A DNA stretch of 64,000 nt from Skeletonema tropicum (taxonomy: Eukaryota; Bacillariophyta; Thalassiosirophyceae; Thalassiosirales; Thalassiosiraceae), in contig CM074135.1 in assembly GCA_037178625.1 (NCBI GenBank), forward strand, positions 1,552,001 to 1,616,000, given 5' to 3'. Below are positions 39,256 to 54,592 of the stretch, one piece after another (positions within the stretch are counted from its first letter, which is position 1; each line of letters begins with the position of its first letter). Made by a program: the position numbers and the translations under genes. The notes beneath the pieces are model-generated. The model was not told where the DNA came from. It saw only the letters and a list, made by a program, of their open reading frames with translations, and ran no database searches.

Positions 39256-41562
39256 ATGCACATTACTATCGATCATTGCAACTCTCCATTGAGTGATACC
39301 GTGATGGAGGGCAAAAAACAAGAACATCAGAATATTTCTTACGGCAAGGCAACAGCAGCTGTGGCTTCGGGTGCAGCACAGTGGGAAATCGAAGAAGGTA
39401 AGGCTTGTTGGCATTGCTTTGGAATACTATAATGATGGCTGCTCACAACATACAATTTCATGCATCTTTTGTTGATACAATTTTTTATAGATCATCTCTT
39501 GTCGTATTTTCTGGGCGGCGAATCCAACGGCGACACAATATTAGAAGCTGATACTGCGGTTGAAAGAGATGCCGCCAATAATGGATTGGCCGCGGTCAAT
39601 GCAGGATCTCGTCAATCTAATAGACCCTCATCACAGCCCAGTAGCAGCAATGCACTTGGACGTCTGTCTCAATCCCAGAACGTATTGTCAAGTCAAGAAC
39701 TATCGTATAATAATAGTCTGGTAGCGCCAGGGTCGTCTTCATCTGGTCAGCTCAGAGTTCATTTTTCTGATGATTCATTGGCGGCATACCAATCACGACA
39801 AGTCGGTCATCCAGAATGCAATCCCCCCGCTGCGAGACAGGCTTCGCAACAGAGACGATTCTCTAGTTCCTCTGTACAACACCCTTCGGCAAGTTCGAAT
39901 GGTTCGTTGCACACAGTTCCATCCACAAATTCTACTGCTGGGTCATCTAATTCATCACTGACAAACTTGGCAGCCGCTCTTGCTCTTGGCGCTCCACCGA
40001 ACCAAGTGATGGCAATGCAGCAAAAGTTACAAGCACGTGAAGAATCCAAGGCGGGTGCTACTTCTGAACATGAATTACCTATTACTCCCTTGAGCATGAT
40101 GTCTTCTAGAAGTCAGGAATGTATGATGCTCCCCCCTCCCCCTCGTTTCCCTTCCCAGCAGCAGTTACATCTGATTCAACAGCAACATATTCAACCCCAG
40201 CAAATGCACCAGCAGGAGCACCAGCAGCAGCAAACGCAACAAGTGCAGATGCCCCAGCCAATGATTCACCCGTCTTGGAATCAGCAAACAACGCAGCAAA
40301 CAACGCAGCAAACCGGGCAATTACATCAGCAACTGAATCATAATCAATTTTCCCCAGCACCCACTGCGGGCTTTCCTGATCCTAACTCTGTGGCAGGTTC
40401 TGTTCTTACGCAGCAGCAGCCACCACAGTCTCAAACGCAACAGCAGATCCATATTGGAGTAAACGGAAAAACTATTCCTGTCACTGCCGTTCCGTGCTCG
40501 AATGGTTCAATATTTTACCAGATTGATCCCAACGTGGCATCTTCTGCCAACTTGCGGTACTTTACCAAAGCCATCAATGAAGTTAGCAAGCCAGTTGAAC
40601 AAAAGGAAGATCCTGCAATTCTGGCTGAGAAGCGTCAACGTCGTTTGGCACGTAATAGAGAATCCGCGCGTCAATCACGCCGACGCAAGAAGGAACGATT
40701 GGTCAATCTCGGTGCCAAGGTGAATCAATTGCAACGACAATTGGAAAGTGAGGTTCGTCAGAAGATTGTATCGATGGAGGCTGGACTGAGTAGAAAGCGG
40801 TCTATGCAGGTCCAGCGGTGGATAGAAAGTGGAGAACAAAGCAATGAAGAATTAATGGAAATTTTGCAAGGCACAGGCGTCAACTGCCCCATCAGGAGAG
40901 CAGTCATTGCGCACCAGTACGATTTCTTGAGGCAGTCGTTCTTCTCAAGTCACAGCCAATTTTCAGTGTGGCTCATGCGACAACCACATTCCTGCTTCAC
41001 GGCTTCCAACTACCTCAAACCGATGCCAGTGCCCGATAAAGATCCCAGTAAAAAGTCGACTGCCGGGACCCGGGCCAACTCAAAAATGGTTGGCGAAAAG
41101 CTTTACGGGAATGAGAAGGAGAAGAATGATGGGAAGGGCGTGACATGTCAAGCAAATGACAAGCTTTTGCTTTGGCCTTTATACTGTTACGAGGTTGGCA
41201 TGACGATGGAGCAAGAGGATCGCATTGTAAACCAAGCCCATGCAGAGTTCCACGAAGTTGAAAAGTTTCAGCCAAAGCTGGAACAAATGCAAACTTCTAG
41301 GTCTGTAACAAATCAAATGCAGAGCACTATGTTGTGTCTTAGCCAGGTATCCTCGCACCGCCATGAGACTCTTCTGGACATTCTCACTCCAGCTCAAAAA
41401 GTTTCTTTGCTCCAGTGGGCAAAACAGAACAAACAAAGAGCGGGGACAGTAATGGAACGTAAGGTCAAAGCAGATAGTAGAAAAAGTTCGTTAGAGGACG
41501 CATTGCTGAAACTGGAAGGAGTTCGACATCAAATGAATTCTACTCTCCCCCCAGAGAACTGA
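39256..41562 (+). CDS. bZIP transcription factor, Gln/Ser-rich
   Basis: Two exons, 39256-39397 and 39491-41562 (93-bp GT..AG intron), 737 residues. Sequence-specific DNA-binding dimer in the nucleus. The amino half is Ser/Asn/Gln-rich with CAG/CAA-encoded Gln runs (activation-domain type). The basic region RLARNRESARQSRRRKKERL (invariant N..R..SR..R) and a short leucine zipper (VNLGAKVNQLQRQLESEV) lie near residues 435-480. The remaining ~250 residues are helical, with repeated L/M heptads, perhaps a sensory or interaction part as in other stramenopile bZIPs; not recognised. ATG 39305 is an alternative start. Confidence 0.9.
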
Positions 41563-41945
41563 ATGCAATACATTTTCTGTTGAGTTTCCGATACGTCTTC
41601 GGAACTTGGTTTTCATTTAAACTTGTAAATAAAAGTTGTTATCTTTCAGAGTGAGAAGAAGTTATCATATTATCCGCATCTTGCTACAGCTCTCTCGGCG
41701 CCCTCCCTCGAAGTATCAAGTTGTTGAGATGTTGTGAATGAACTAAGTAAGGGTTTATCCCCTGAGAGCGCCTGTCACTGTCGCACCAAATCAAAATCCA
41801 AACAAACAGCACTTGCTCCAAAATGACCGCTGACCGCTGCCACTACACAGGCCACTTGAAACTACGAAGCCGTGGTAGTGAGCAATCTCAACGGAATTCT
41901 ACGCTACTGCTGACCCTTTTGTCGCTGTTATTTGTGGTATTTGCC
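41563..41945. other. Intergenic region
   Basis: 383 bp between bZIP and ArfGAP genes. The ArfGAP frame is open here from ATG 41823, but that leader (hydrophobic, TLLSLLFVVFAM) is unlike the start of a cytosolic BAR protein, so 41946 is preferred; it could be real. Confidence 0.45.
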
Positions 41946-44814
<2,869 letters not shown>

Positions 44815-45053
44815 AGATTTCATTGTGCCTAATATAGTAAATTCCTTAAGACTTAGGTAACAGCGATCATCATTAAGTTCTTCGATTGTTTGTTTCTGTA
44901 TTTACTCCCATATGAAAGAATAGTCACAGCGCGTGCGTCTCCCAATGAAAATCTAGCCAATGCTGTTTTGTTTAGGTCTTCTTTTTTGTGCATTCACTTC
45001 ACTTCACAACACATATAATATTCAATTTAATTGAGGCCCAACACACATCTCTT

Positions 45054-45943
45054 CTAAACATCAAAGAAATCAGTACCCTTCTGAGCCGGATCAAACGACG
45101 GAGGTTGAATCTTGCCCTTCCCCAATCGGCTACCAACCTCACCACTATTATCATTGTGCTGCATCTCATTCTCCACCTCCCTAATGAAATTGAGTCCCCC
45201 ACCCGCAGGGCTAAATACAATTTTGAGACGGGGACAATACAGTGGTCCAATGTGTCGTTCCGGTCTCCCAGCACTACGTGGCCATGCCCAAAATGGTGTA
45301 GATGGGACACTGGTCAATATCGCCACACCATCCGTAGGATTGGTAAGTAGCCCCCTATGGGGGAAAAGACTCGGACTGCATATCCCACAATTTCCCGATA
45401 AGCGATGTATACTCACAATTTTATCATATGGCACCTGAATTTCCACATTGCCAATCCAAAATCGTAACCCGCCATCACTGGTGATATCGACACATCGGAC
45501 GGAGTTGTACCAGAACCATGCCACGGCGACCATGTTCCCTATGGAGATGGAGACGACTGTCCCGTGTGCTCCTATGGGGACGGCGGCGATTAGGATGGCG
45601 AGGAAGATTGCTTCGAGTAGGAAGAATCGCAGTTTAAATGCTGCAGTAATGATACGGTATAAGACGACGCACAAAAGGTGTATATAAAAAGTGTCAGCAT
45701 TGCATAATGATTGTTGTGCTTTCATATCCTAATATTACATCACATAATGATCATTGATTATATTGATGCAGTGTGATTCTCACCAAAGCTAAAGGGTGCC
45801 GAAGTAAACGATAGCATCACCGATCCATCATCTGTCACATACGTCAGCGTCTGTGCTATAAGAAGAGGATCATCTGGATCCACCGCTGGCGGTGGGAGCT
45901 TTAGACCCACACCTTCTACTACTGGCTCTTCGTCCGCGTACAT
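45054..45943 (-). CDS. Membrane protein of unknown function
   Basis: Two exons, 45943-45784 and 45640-45054 (143-bp GT..AG intron, phases agree), about 248 residues. An acidic-proline amino end (MYADEEPVVEGVGLKLPPPA) is followed by a hydrophobic hairpin (FKLRFFLLEAIFLAILIAAVP; VVSISIGNMVAVAWFWY). The rest looks beta-rich and cytosolic (GLRFWIGNVEIQVPYDKIV; LKIVFSPAGGGLNFIREVENEM), loosely reminiscent of membrane-attached PH-like domains in which a YDKIV strand follows the helices. I do not recognise the family. An internal GTGAGT..AG at 45,415-45,350 would break the frame, so it is not taken as an intron. Confidence 0.65.
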
Positions 45944-46181
45944 GGCGTCGCCAGTGATAGCAGTGGCAGTTTAAAAAAATGACCGATCGAGCGCGACGGA
46001 AATGATGAGAAGAATTTAAAATGGCGGGAACGAAACGGCTCACCAAAAATTGGATTTTTTGGTGTGAATCGAAATCTCGCCGCTTGCCGTTTCACTTCTC
46101 ATCACCGATGATGTCGATGCATGAGCCATCTATCTGGCTTTAGGAGCAAAGCAAAGTGGTGAATAGCATAGCCTCCACAAT

Positions 46182-49100
46182 ATGCCACCCAAGAAGCGAA
46201 AGGCAGAGGAGACAGACGGCGGCGTCGGCGACAGCAGCGGAGGAGCCACGCCGGCTAAAAAGTCTAAAAAAGAGGCGGCCGCAGAAGCACGTGCACGGGC
46301 CAAATTGTGGAGAGATAATCGCCGACAACAACAACAGCAGCAACAACAACAATTGGGATCTGCCACAAAGACCAATACAACAGCGGCAACTCCATCATCG
46401 TCTGCTGGTTCAACTGCTCCATTTTCGACTGGTAAAAAGTCTCCGAAACGGACAGCAAGTGCAAAATCCACCACTACCACCTCGCCAAAGCGACGACGAA
46501 CTCCCGTCAAACGTGCAGTTACCTCTACTACTACTACTCCCAAGCAGCACTCGCAAAAGTACAAAGGAATACAACTCCATCATCATCGACACAACCTGCA
46601 AAGAAGAGTCGGCGTAACGTCACCACCGATTTTCAATTCGATGAGGCGGCAGTGGTGGAGAAACAATCACAACCACAAACAACGGCAACGGCAACTACTA
46701 CCCAAAACGACGACGATGAAGAGGAATTGCTGCCCCTCAGCGATACAAAGAAGAAGAGAAAGCAACAAGAGGGCAAGGCTCGTATTGAGGAATTGCGTAG
46801 GAAACGACAGCAGAGTGGATTGAAGGTTGCTGCTGGTGGTGGTGTGGAGGATGCAGCAGAAGCCGCAGTACAACAACACCACCGGCAGAAGCAACAACAA
46901 CAGCAACAACAACAGCAACACCACCAACAACACCACTGGCAACAAAGACTCTAACCGTGACACCAGGCACAATTGGACTATCACTCACAGTCCATAAAAT
47001 CAAGGGTGGAGCCACAGTCACCAAAGTTCAACCAAACAGCAGATACAAGGGACAAATTGACGTGGGTGATGTTATCATGGCAATTGATGGACGAAGGGTT
47101 ACATCTGTGGATGATTTTCATTTCAATACTACTCAGGTTCGAACGTTTGAGATTTTTTCAGAGAGGAAGAGCGAGGAGGAGGAGGAGGGAGCTTCTGTTG
47201 CTGCTGCAAGGTGATGTTGGTGTGGATCCACCGAGCAGCAAGACAGCGGCGGCAGTAGCGCCAACGAACAAGACAGCTGTAGACCCAGCCATCATCTTCT
47301 TCAACTTTACAGGCTACTACTACTACTACGACTACGGCATCTACAAAGCAGCGAAAAATACCTGCAGGCCGTAACAAATATTTTTTCACAACCCACCTCC
47401 AAAAACACCGCCAACAACAACAATGCTCATCGTCCAGATGCAAATACTGAAATACAATCCCAATCAACCATTCCCAACACAGGGATACAAAATGTCAACT
47501 GCCGCCTATTGCGGGTGTGGCCCAACACCGTCAAACTAAGAACAATCGTAGTGCTACTTCTTCTGATTTGAACTCTGCTACCACTGTTGCAACCAAAGTG
47601 TCACGTAGTGGTTCGGGGACGTTAGCAACAGCTACGAGAATCCATGAGGAATGTACCAGCTGTCAAACGAGCTTCGGTAGAGATGATTGCTGAGGAGGAG
47701 GATGATCATAAAATGCCAGCAGTGAGTAGGCCTTCTCCTCCTGGTAAAGTTGGTCCGGTACGTGATAATGGTACTGGTGTAGAAGAAGTTGCTGCTGCTT
47801 CTACTACTAGATTAGTAGAAGAAGATGGTCCGGAGGAGAGTCATGAACTTTCCAATGGAGTGTTAAAAGCGTCCGCAGTAAAAGCGTCCATTTCACGTGC
47901 TCATCAATTGGTCTCGTCTGTGGCATTTGCCAATCGTGAACTGTAGAGGTAAGCTGGGGATTAAATCAGATTTGAATAAGGGAAGGTGAAGGTGGCATGA
48001 AGAAGATGACGTCACCATCTGTTGATCCACCGAGCAGCAGTGGAAGCAGCAGCAGCAGTGCTCAAGTTGTTGAAACAAAGGTTGAAGAGAAACGTGTTGA
48101 GGAGTCTACAACTTGTTGAAGCATATGAGAGAAGAAGTTGTTCCACGGGTTTCACCCATTATGAAGGTCATTAAGGGAATTCTCATGTTGTTAAAGTGGG
48201 CATCGATTCTTCCATTAGCGATTGGAGTGATTTATGTTTTGAGCAGCCTGCGAGGTGATGCATCTTTGGATAAAAGGCGATTCAAGGTGCTAACACGGAC
48301 AAGTATCGTTTCTACCGTCATGTTTTATGGATTATCCTAGTGGACTTTAACTTTTCTGGCTGAGAATGTTACAGAATATGATGGCTGTGATGGCAACTAC
48401 ATTCAATGTCCACAATGGGGACGTTGCCACGGAGGTCTGTTGAGAGATTGCAATGATGGAGGAGGTGAATGGCAAGGTCTTTTCCGCTTTGTGCCCAATA
48501 AGGAAGGAACATCTTGTGTTCCTAGTGATGGTGCGTTGGAGATTGTTAAAGTTGTCCAGGATGCTCTGACCAATATGACGGTTTCTCAATCCTGTCGCTC
48601 TTCGGATATGATTGCTGATCCAGCATCAGTTTTGTTGAAGGATGAGGAGCCATACCCTCTCTTTAGTCTTGATGTCGTGTCGTGGAGAGTGAATGAAGCA
48701 TCTGAGGTTGACATTCCAATGTCTGCAGCTCTTCTTTTGTGGCTTCGGCCAGTATTTGACTCTGAGCTTGTTACATTTGGTCAGCTGTCGGACGTAGGAC
48801 GGCCCTCCTGATGCTATTGGCCTTTCTTCGGAAGTGCCAGAGCACAAGCTTCCAGTACCATTCTCGTGTCAAATGAAGTTCATGTTTATGGAGTTATTTG
48901 GATGGGTACTCAGATTTGTATACCGCACTGTTTGTCTTCTTGGCCCAGAAGATTATGGCAAGTACGTTTTAACTTATCCCAAATCAACTCCTGTTGTGGT
49001 GATGATGTTGATTGGTTCAGTGAGCATTCGAAGTAAGAAGAAGCACCGAGCAAAGGTGCGTGAAATCTTTGATGTTGTCAAAGAGGAAGCATATGACCGA

Positions 49101-49406
49101 CTTGCTAACTGTGACGGCAGTGGTGGATATGCTGCATTGCACCTTAGGGATGATGTTGGCCATGCAATGTACCCTTCAAACGTTCGCGAGCGGCTGTTCA
49201 TGTACAATTATGTTTGGCCTCGTGTTATCATTGAGGTCAGAGCGGACAATCGAGTTCGTAAATTTCGGAAGGCTGCTGATGGAAAACAACTGGAGCACTG
49301 GGATTTAAACACCAACTCGAAGCGCGGTTGGCAGCTCAGAAAGACGCCAAACAAGACTCCAGGCAAAAACATTGAAGCGACTTCAATTGCAAAGCGTGAT
49401 CCTTGA
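46182..49406 (+). CDS. PDZ plus MAN1/Src1 carboxyl-domain protein (inner nuclear membrane type), broken frame
   Basis: Homologues (MAN1, yeast Heh1/Src1) are inner nuclear membrane proteins that tether chromatin and pore complexes. Parts in order: a basic NLS-like start (PPKKRKAEE), Gln/Thr-rich spacer, a PDZ-like domain at 46,950-47,140 (IGLSLTVHKIKGGATV; IDVGDVIMAIDGRRV), a long low-complexity acidic/Ser linker, TM1 (ILMLLKWASILPLAIGVIYVL), a lumenal MSC domain with Cys pairs (YDGCDGNYIQCPQWGRC; LRDCNDGGG; CVPSDGALEIV), TM2 near 48,880-48,930 and a winged-helix-like end (LHLRDDV; RLFMYNYVWPRVIIEVRADNRVRKF). Frame breaks near 46,555, 46,870 and 48,800, others in the linker, and an in-frame TAG at 48338-48340. 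One gene or a pseudogene; linkage of PDZ to MSC is inferred. Confidence 0.65.
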
Positions 49407-49500
49407 TAGGTCATGTTTAGATATTCATAGTAATACACATTTTTACAGTTTATGACATTAGTTGCGCCTATTTCGTCTGTTAGCGTCGTTCTTGAAATAT

Positions 49501-51029
49501 TTATTTGATAGCTTTCGTAACCACTTTCGACAAGCTCTCTCCGTCCATTGCCTTCGCTTTCGTATCGTTCAACGTCTTCACCTCCAATTAAAGCAACGAG
49601 TTGTGGATACTTCTTGACTCCAAACTTCTTCGCCAGGTCCAAGTTCTTTGCGCGAGACTCACCGAAGGCAGCGAATCCATCATGACGATGCCGGTACGCA
49701 AGTGATGCATACAGAGAGGATGTTTCGTACTTGTCTGTTAGTAGCAAGATGGCAATATTTGGATGCCCGGGGGTAGGAGAGGATGCCAGCATGCGTGATT
49801 GCACATGTTGCAATGAGTTCACGTTGACTATCAAACCTTCAAGTTTTATTCAGCGAATCGGTTGTATGATCGTGCAGACTCTTTGCATTCTTAAGAGCCT
49901 CTGCATTATTGACAGCGTTGACACTCCCATTCAGGACAGTTGCAAAGGATGGAAGGTCGTTATTCTTGCCCAACTTTTTCTGACAGAACTTCATTGCTTC
50001 ACCACTGCAATCAATAGCGCCGACTTTAAACACCATTCCATTCTTGACATTCTTTGCTTTCTTCAATACAACTTCCGAAAGTTGTTTTGCTAGTGATACA
50101 TATTTTTGAGTTGTTGCATCCTGTTGATTGTCTTTATCATAGAAGAGTAGTAACCATGCATGCTTTGCTTTTGTATCTGGAAACTTTGATTTTCCGAGAG
50201 GAACAACTCCTGACGGATCATCTTTCTTGAACATAGGTGCCGCCCGTTGCTGTTGTTGTCTTTGCTGACCACCCATACCACCCATTCCACCGCCCATACC
50301 ACCGCCCATACCACCCATACCACCCATACCTTGGAACATTTGCTCAAAGCCGCCCATTCCTGGAAATCCACCAGCGCCACCTCCACCTCCTCTACTTCTG
50401 CTTCCGCCACCTCCAAATCCTCCATCACCACCAAACATTTGTTCGAACATTTTGAATGCATCACCTCCATTAAACGTATGATGTGAGCCATGATGACCTC
50501 CTCCACCTTGAAATCCATTAAAGCCTCCAAAACCACCACTACCTCCACCACCACCAAATCCAGCTTCTTCAGGATCAACACCTTTCTCTAATGCATCGAG
50601 CCCATTCTGACCATACTTGTCATATACCTTTCGTTTCTTCTCATCACTGAGTACATCGTAGGCAGCACTAACCTTTACAAATTTATCATGATGTTTCGTC
50701 TTTAGTTTCTCATTCTTTTCATCTGAATAGTTGGGATTGGGTTTGAATTTATCTGGATGGTACTTCAGAGCCAGTTTTCGGTAGGCGGATTTGATCTCTT
50801 TTTCTTTCGCCTTTTTAGTGAGATTGAGTTCTTTGTAGTAATCGTTGTTGCCTTGATTAGCTTCTACTAGTTGAATTCCTATGTTACCGATATTGAATGT
50901 TGTAGAGAACAAAGTAGATAGTACAAATAGAAGAAGTATGTTGCTGTGAAGCATCACTCTTTTCTTTGTCTTTGTAGCTGGCCCCAGCAGCGATGATGGT
51001 GAGTGTGAGCGTCGTCTTTTGCGAATCAT
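49501..51029 (-). CDS. ER-type J-protein with thioredoxin-like carboxyl region; two frame breaks
   Basis: Signal anchor after a basic leader ([16 protein letters not shown]), then a J domain ([23 protein letters not shown] in [11 protein letters not shown]), a Gly/Phe/Met-rich region (about 150-270, [12 protein letters not shown]) and a thioredoxin-fold-like part ([34 protein letters not shown]) lacking a CxxC motif; a second related segment follows ([32 protein letters not shown]). Architecture resembles DNAJC16/ERdj-type lumenal chaperones. The frame changes near 49,840 (one extra A in AAAA) and near 49,560; with both bridged it ends at TAA 49501-49503, which keeps it clear of the convergent neighbour ending at 49406. 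Starts at ATG 51029. Confidence 0.8.
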
Positions 51030-51505
51030 GTTATTGTTCAAGCCTTCTTCAGCCTTCAGCTTGTGAGTTGTAAGCTTATTCGTATGAAAAGTAATGTCTT
51101 CAATGCAATAGGCCACGGGAAGTCCTTATTACAGGTTAGGATTTTATCCAGAGATGATGGTAGTAAGCAATATAACCAAACGTGTAGTGCACACAAGAGC
51201 AAGAGTATGGGATAGAGATACTTTTCGACTTCCAGAGCTCCTCCAGAGTTGCATTCCAATCATTCCACGCTGGAAATTGCAGTTTTGTGACACCCTGCAA
51301 ATTTTGAGGGGCTCTCAAATGAGAACGTCGCAGCGTGACACATCAAAGATTGAGATGAGAAAGGACTTTGTCCCAATTAAAGCTGTCCCTTTTAGTGCCG
51401 CGCAGCTCAACTCCTCTCCAATCTCGCATCTCGCAAACAAAACCACCATAACGGCTCGACTTCTCCTATTACGCCGCTTTGGTCACTAACAAAATATAAT
51501 TAACA

Positions 51506-52389
51506 ATGGTCGCCGGATATGATACTTGCCCTGACTGGGCACCAGCATTGTAAGCCAATGATGAGCTTTTTTCATTTGTTCATCAGAATAGAAATGCACA
51601 ATTTATGTCACAAATGCCAATGCTCGAAAATAAAAAAAGGCTGAGTGGCATTTTTATTACTTTGACGGGAACTACTCTTCACATGAGCGTTCTCTGCGTC
51701 CATGCACTGAGTCCCAGGCGTCACCATTACTATATTGATTCTAAATTTTCAATGCTGCTTCTAACTCACTTCATCCCATCATTTTTCATTTTCAACTTTT
51801 TGACGGCGTCATATCCAAAAGTGGATACATCGGCGCAGCATCATGTATGATCCTAGCCAACTTTGGCTCTGCCTGGGGAACATGGAAAGCCGGACTTGGC
51901 GTCTGCAAAATGGGAATTGACTACCCAAAGGGTGTCATCAAAAACATCGTGCCCATTGTCATGGCGGGTGTTTTGGGTATTTACGGTCTTATCGTTGCTG
52001 TCATTTTAACTCAATCGATCCGCCCACCTGCTTCGGGGGGATACACTTCTTATTCAATGTACAATGGATATGCTCATATGGCTGCCGGACTATGCTGTGG
52101 AATTTCCTGCCTGGCTGCAGGGGGGACTATTGGTGTTATTGGTGATGCTGGAGTTCAGGCATTTGGTCTCAAGGCGTCGGGGGGAAAGCGTGCCTGGGCC
52201 GAGGGTGCTGAGGGAGACGGTGATGTTGGTGTGGGAGGAAATAGCGAGGCTGCCAATGCCGAAGCTGCGAACAAATTGTATGTTGGACTTTTGATTATGC
52301 TCATTTTTAGTGAGGCTTTGGCTTTGTATGGACTTATCGTTGCACTTATTTTGAGTCAGCACACTTATGTGTGTGAGGGTGCCGAGTAA
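51506..52389 (+). CDS. V-type H+-ATPase proteolipid subunit c
   Basis: Two exons, 51506-51549 and 51822-52389 (272-bp GT..AG intron), 203 residues. Rotor-ring subunit carrying protons across vacuolar and endosomal membranes. Four helices: DWAPAFGYIGAASCMILAN..GTWKAG (TM1, completed only by splicing), IVPIVMAGVLGIYGLIVAVIL (TM2), AAGLCCGISCLAAGGTIGVIGDAG (TM3) and LLIMLIFSEALALYGLIVALIL (TM4) with the proton-binding Glu. The loop before TM4 is enlarged to about 35 residues, Gly/Ala/Glu-rich (KRAWAEGAEGDGDVGVGG). The tiny 44-nt first exon is missed by ORF searching. Confidence 0.93.
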
Positions 52390-52774
52390 ACAAGGAGGTG
52401 ACAACTAACAGCTTCTTGATATAGAGACCATACGTGGATTGTGCAAAAGAGAGACTTAGGCGGCGTTGATAATGACGAAATGCCAATGATAATGATATAG
52501 GAATGTTACTTTGAGATATTATTGGCTGTAAAGTACGCCTAGGCTGTAATCTTGAGCATAATTGATACCTTCGCCACTATTGAAACGCGTTAAAGCATTT
52601 TTGTCAGTGATGGATAAATGAAATTATTTTGGTTTAACATAAAGTATTCAATTCTCTACAGTTGTCGCGTCGCGCTGAATGCAGCTATGTATGTTGGTCC
52701 CAATGACGAAGATACAACAACTTGAGCATGCCCCATTATGATAGAGACAAAAACATTTTTCACACACAGAGAGA
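52390..52774. other. Convergent intergenic region
   Basis: 385 bp between two 3' ends, AT-rich, no recognised feature beyond presumed 3' UTRs. Confidence 0.5.
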
Positions 52775-54334
52775 TTAAATTTCCCCTGATTTCCACATTG
52801 CCTTCAACGAGTCAGCCAAATGCTTAGAATACGACTTAAATGCCGATCCAAGCTGCACTCGATTCAGAAGTCCTTCCTCTTGATTTTCGTCGTCAAATAG
52901 GATTGTCCATAAACGTAACTCTTCATCATAGCCGGCGACTGTTCCGAAGGATGGGAAACCATCGTCTTCCACAGATACACGCTGCCCAATGAGAGATCTA
53001 GGGCCAGTGGCCTCCTTTGCAGCAATCATTACTGCTTCCATTACTTCTTTGGATTCGTCAGCATTTGCTTCAGTAGTAGAAGGGGGTTCTTCAGATGCAG
53101 GAGCTGCATCGGGTTCTGAAGGAATGATATCATCGGGTTCTGCAGTAGGAGCCTCCGTCTCGGGAGGAGGTTGATTCATAACAAGTAGGCATGCAACGAA
53201 GCTGATACACAGCAACAGGTCCGGGATGGTAATCCCAAGACCAAACACTTGATACACAGGAAGTGAGACCATGTCCTCATCATACATTTTGACATGCAAG
53301 TGATAGCACCGCAAGCTGATGATGTTGTGAGTATCCAACCTTTTTGACTGAAGGTTCCAAACACAATTGAATAGCCAGCAATGGTAATCAACCACATGCC
53401 AATCATGGCAGATGACGCACGTTGAGAGGATAACACCTCTTCACTGCTGGAGCCAAATTGAAAGAGCCACCAGTCGAGACAGAATGTCATAATGGCAGCA
53501 AAGGCAATTGACCATTGAATAATGATTGAATGTAGAAAGACTGTAAAGTGAGGAAGGAAGGATGTTTTGGGATCCTCGTTTGCCTCTTCTTCGACTGCCT
53601 CTTCTTCTTCTTCTTCTACTTTAGGATTCTTCAGCAGCTTGAGAACTGAGTGAGAGAAAGTAATGAGTGGTGGTTAGGTGAGATCATGAAAAAATTGATG
53701 ACATCATAATGAATCACGATGATGTATATAACAACTCAGCACACACATAGCAATTAGTGCACACCAAAACTCACTCTACCGCCGGTACAGCTGCCTCTTT
53801 CTTCTCTTCCTCTAACTACAGGAGTTTGTTCAATTGGTTTTTCCTCTACAACCTGTTCCTCTGCCGCGACTTCTACCTTCTTGGGAGTTCTACGTGGTCG
53901 CCCCCTTCCCCTTGTTGCTTTTGGAGGAGACTTGACTGCATCAGTAGAGGTCGCAGCGGCTGCGGCAGCGGCGGGTTTGGTAGCCCCCATGGAACGCCTT
54001 CTTGACCTTAGTTCTCGATCCAATACTCTCCGTATCACTAATATCATCTGATCTAACACCACTACGTCGACTCTTTTTTGCCGGAATATGGGGAAGATTG
54101 GTAATAACATCCTCTGATTCCTCTGATTTGGCCGCCTTTTTTGCTACCGGCGGTGATACACCACCATTATTATTATTATTATCATTGGAGACGGCATCGC
54201 CGCCTCCCTTTCTTTTTCGTGCCCACTCTCTTCGCCTTTAAGATGGCTTCCTCCTTCTTTTGGGCCTTGGTTTTGGGAGATACCAAGCCCTCCTCCCCCT
54301 CTCGTTTCTGGGGTAGTGTTGCTTCGGCCATCAT
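52775..54334 (-). CDS. AT-hook-containing multi-pass membrane protein of unknown function; several frame breaks
   Basis: Basic amino region from ATG 54334 or 54331 (MAEATLPQKREGEEG), a poly-Asn run encoded by an AAT microsatellite, acidic/basic nuclear-type sequence (KKSRRSGVRSDDISDTES), an Ala run, and an AT-hook GRGRPRR near 53,900. Downstream of a probable intron (about 53,773 to 53,645; donor GTGAGT or GTAGAG, acceptor CACTCAG) come a poly-Glu run and hydrophobic segments (IIIQWSIAFAAIMTFCLDWWLF; MIGMWLITIAGYSIVFG; GITIPDLLLCISFVACLLVM), then an acidic linker and a small beta-rich end (IGQRVSVEDDGFPSFGTVAGY) resembling Tudor/SH3-like barrels. Breaks near 54,220, 53,995 and 53,340. An integral protein with an AT-hook suggests the nuclear envelope; speculative. 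Confidence 0.6.
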
Positions 54335-54592
54335 GATTATTGTAGGAGTCTATCTATGCCGCCAGGTTCATGGACACATCATTCAATGGCGCAGCAGGAT
54401 CCAGGATCGTTATTTTGAATTTTGTTGGCAATGCCGCAGCTCCTTTTTGAAAAACCTCTTTTAAAAAATAGCCCCCCTATCGACTTGGTTCATCTCGTTG
54501 ACATTTTTTTTGAAAAAGCATTGCATCGACTCACATATCGGCTGTTGGGTGAACTGCACCATACTCGCTAACAACCAGCTTGGTGGTCAACA

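Noticed and set aside
47128..47146. tRNA-like GGTTCGAAC string
   Set aside because: No acceptor stem, D-arm or anticodon arm can be formed around it; it lies in coding sequence.
54141..54464. Plus-strand ORF upstream of ELG1
   Set aside because: It is antisense to the amino-terminal coding part of the AT-hook gene (KSEESEDVITNLPHIP region), which has the better coding character.
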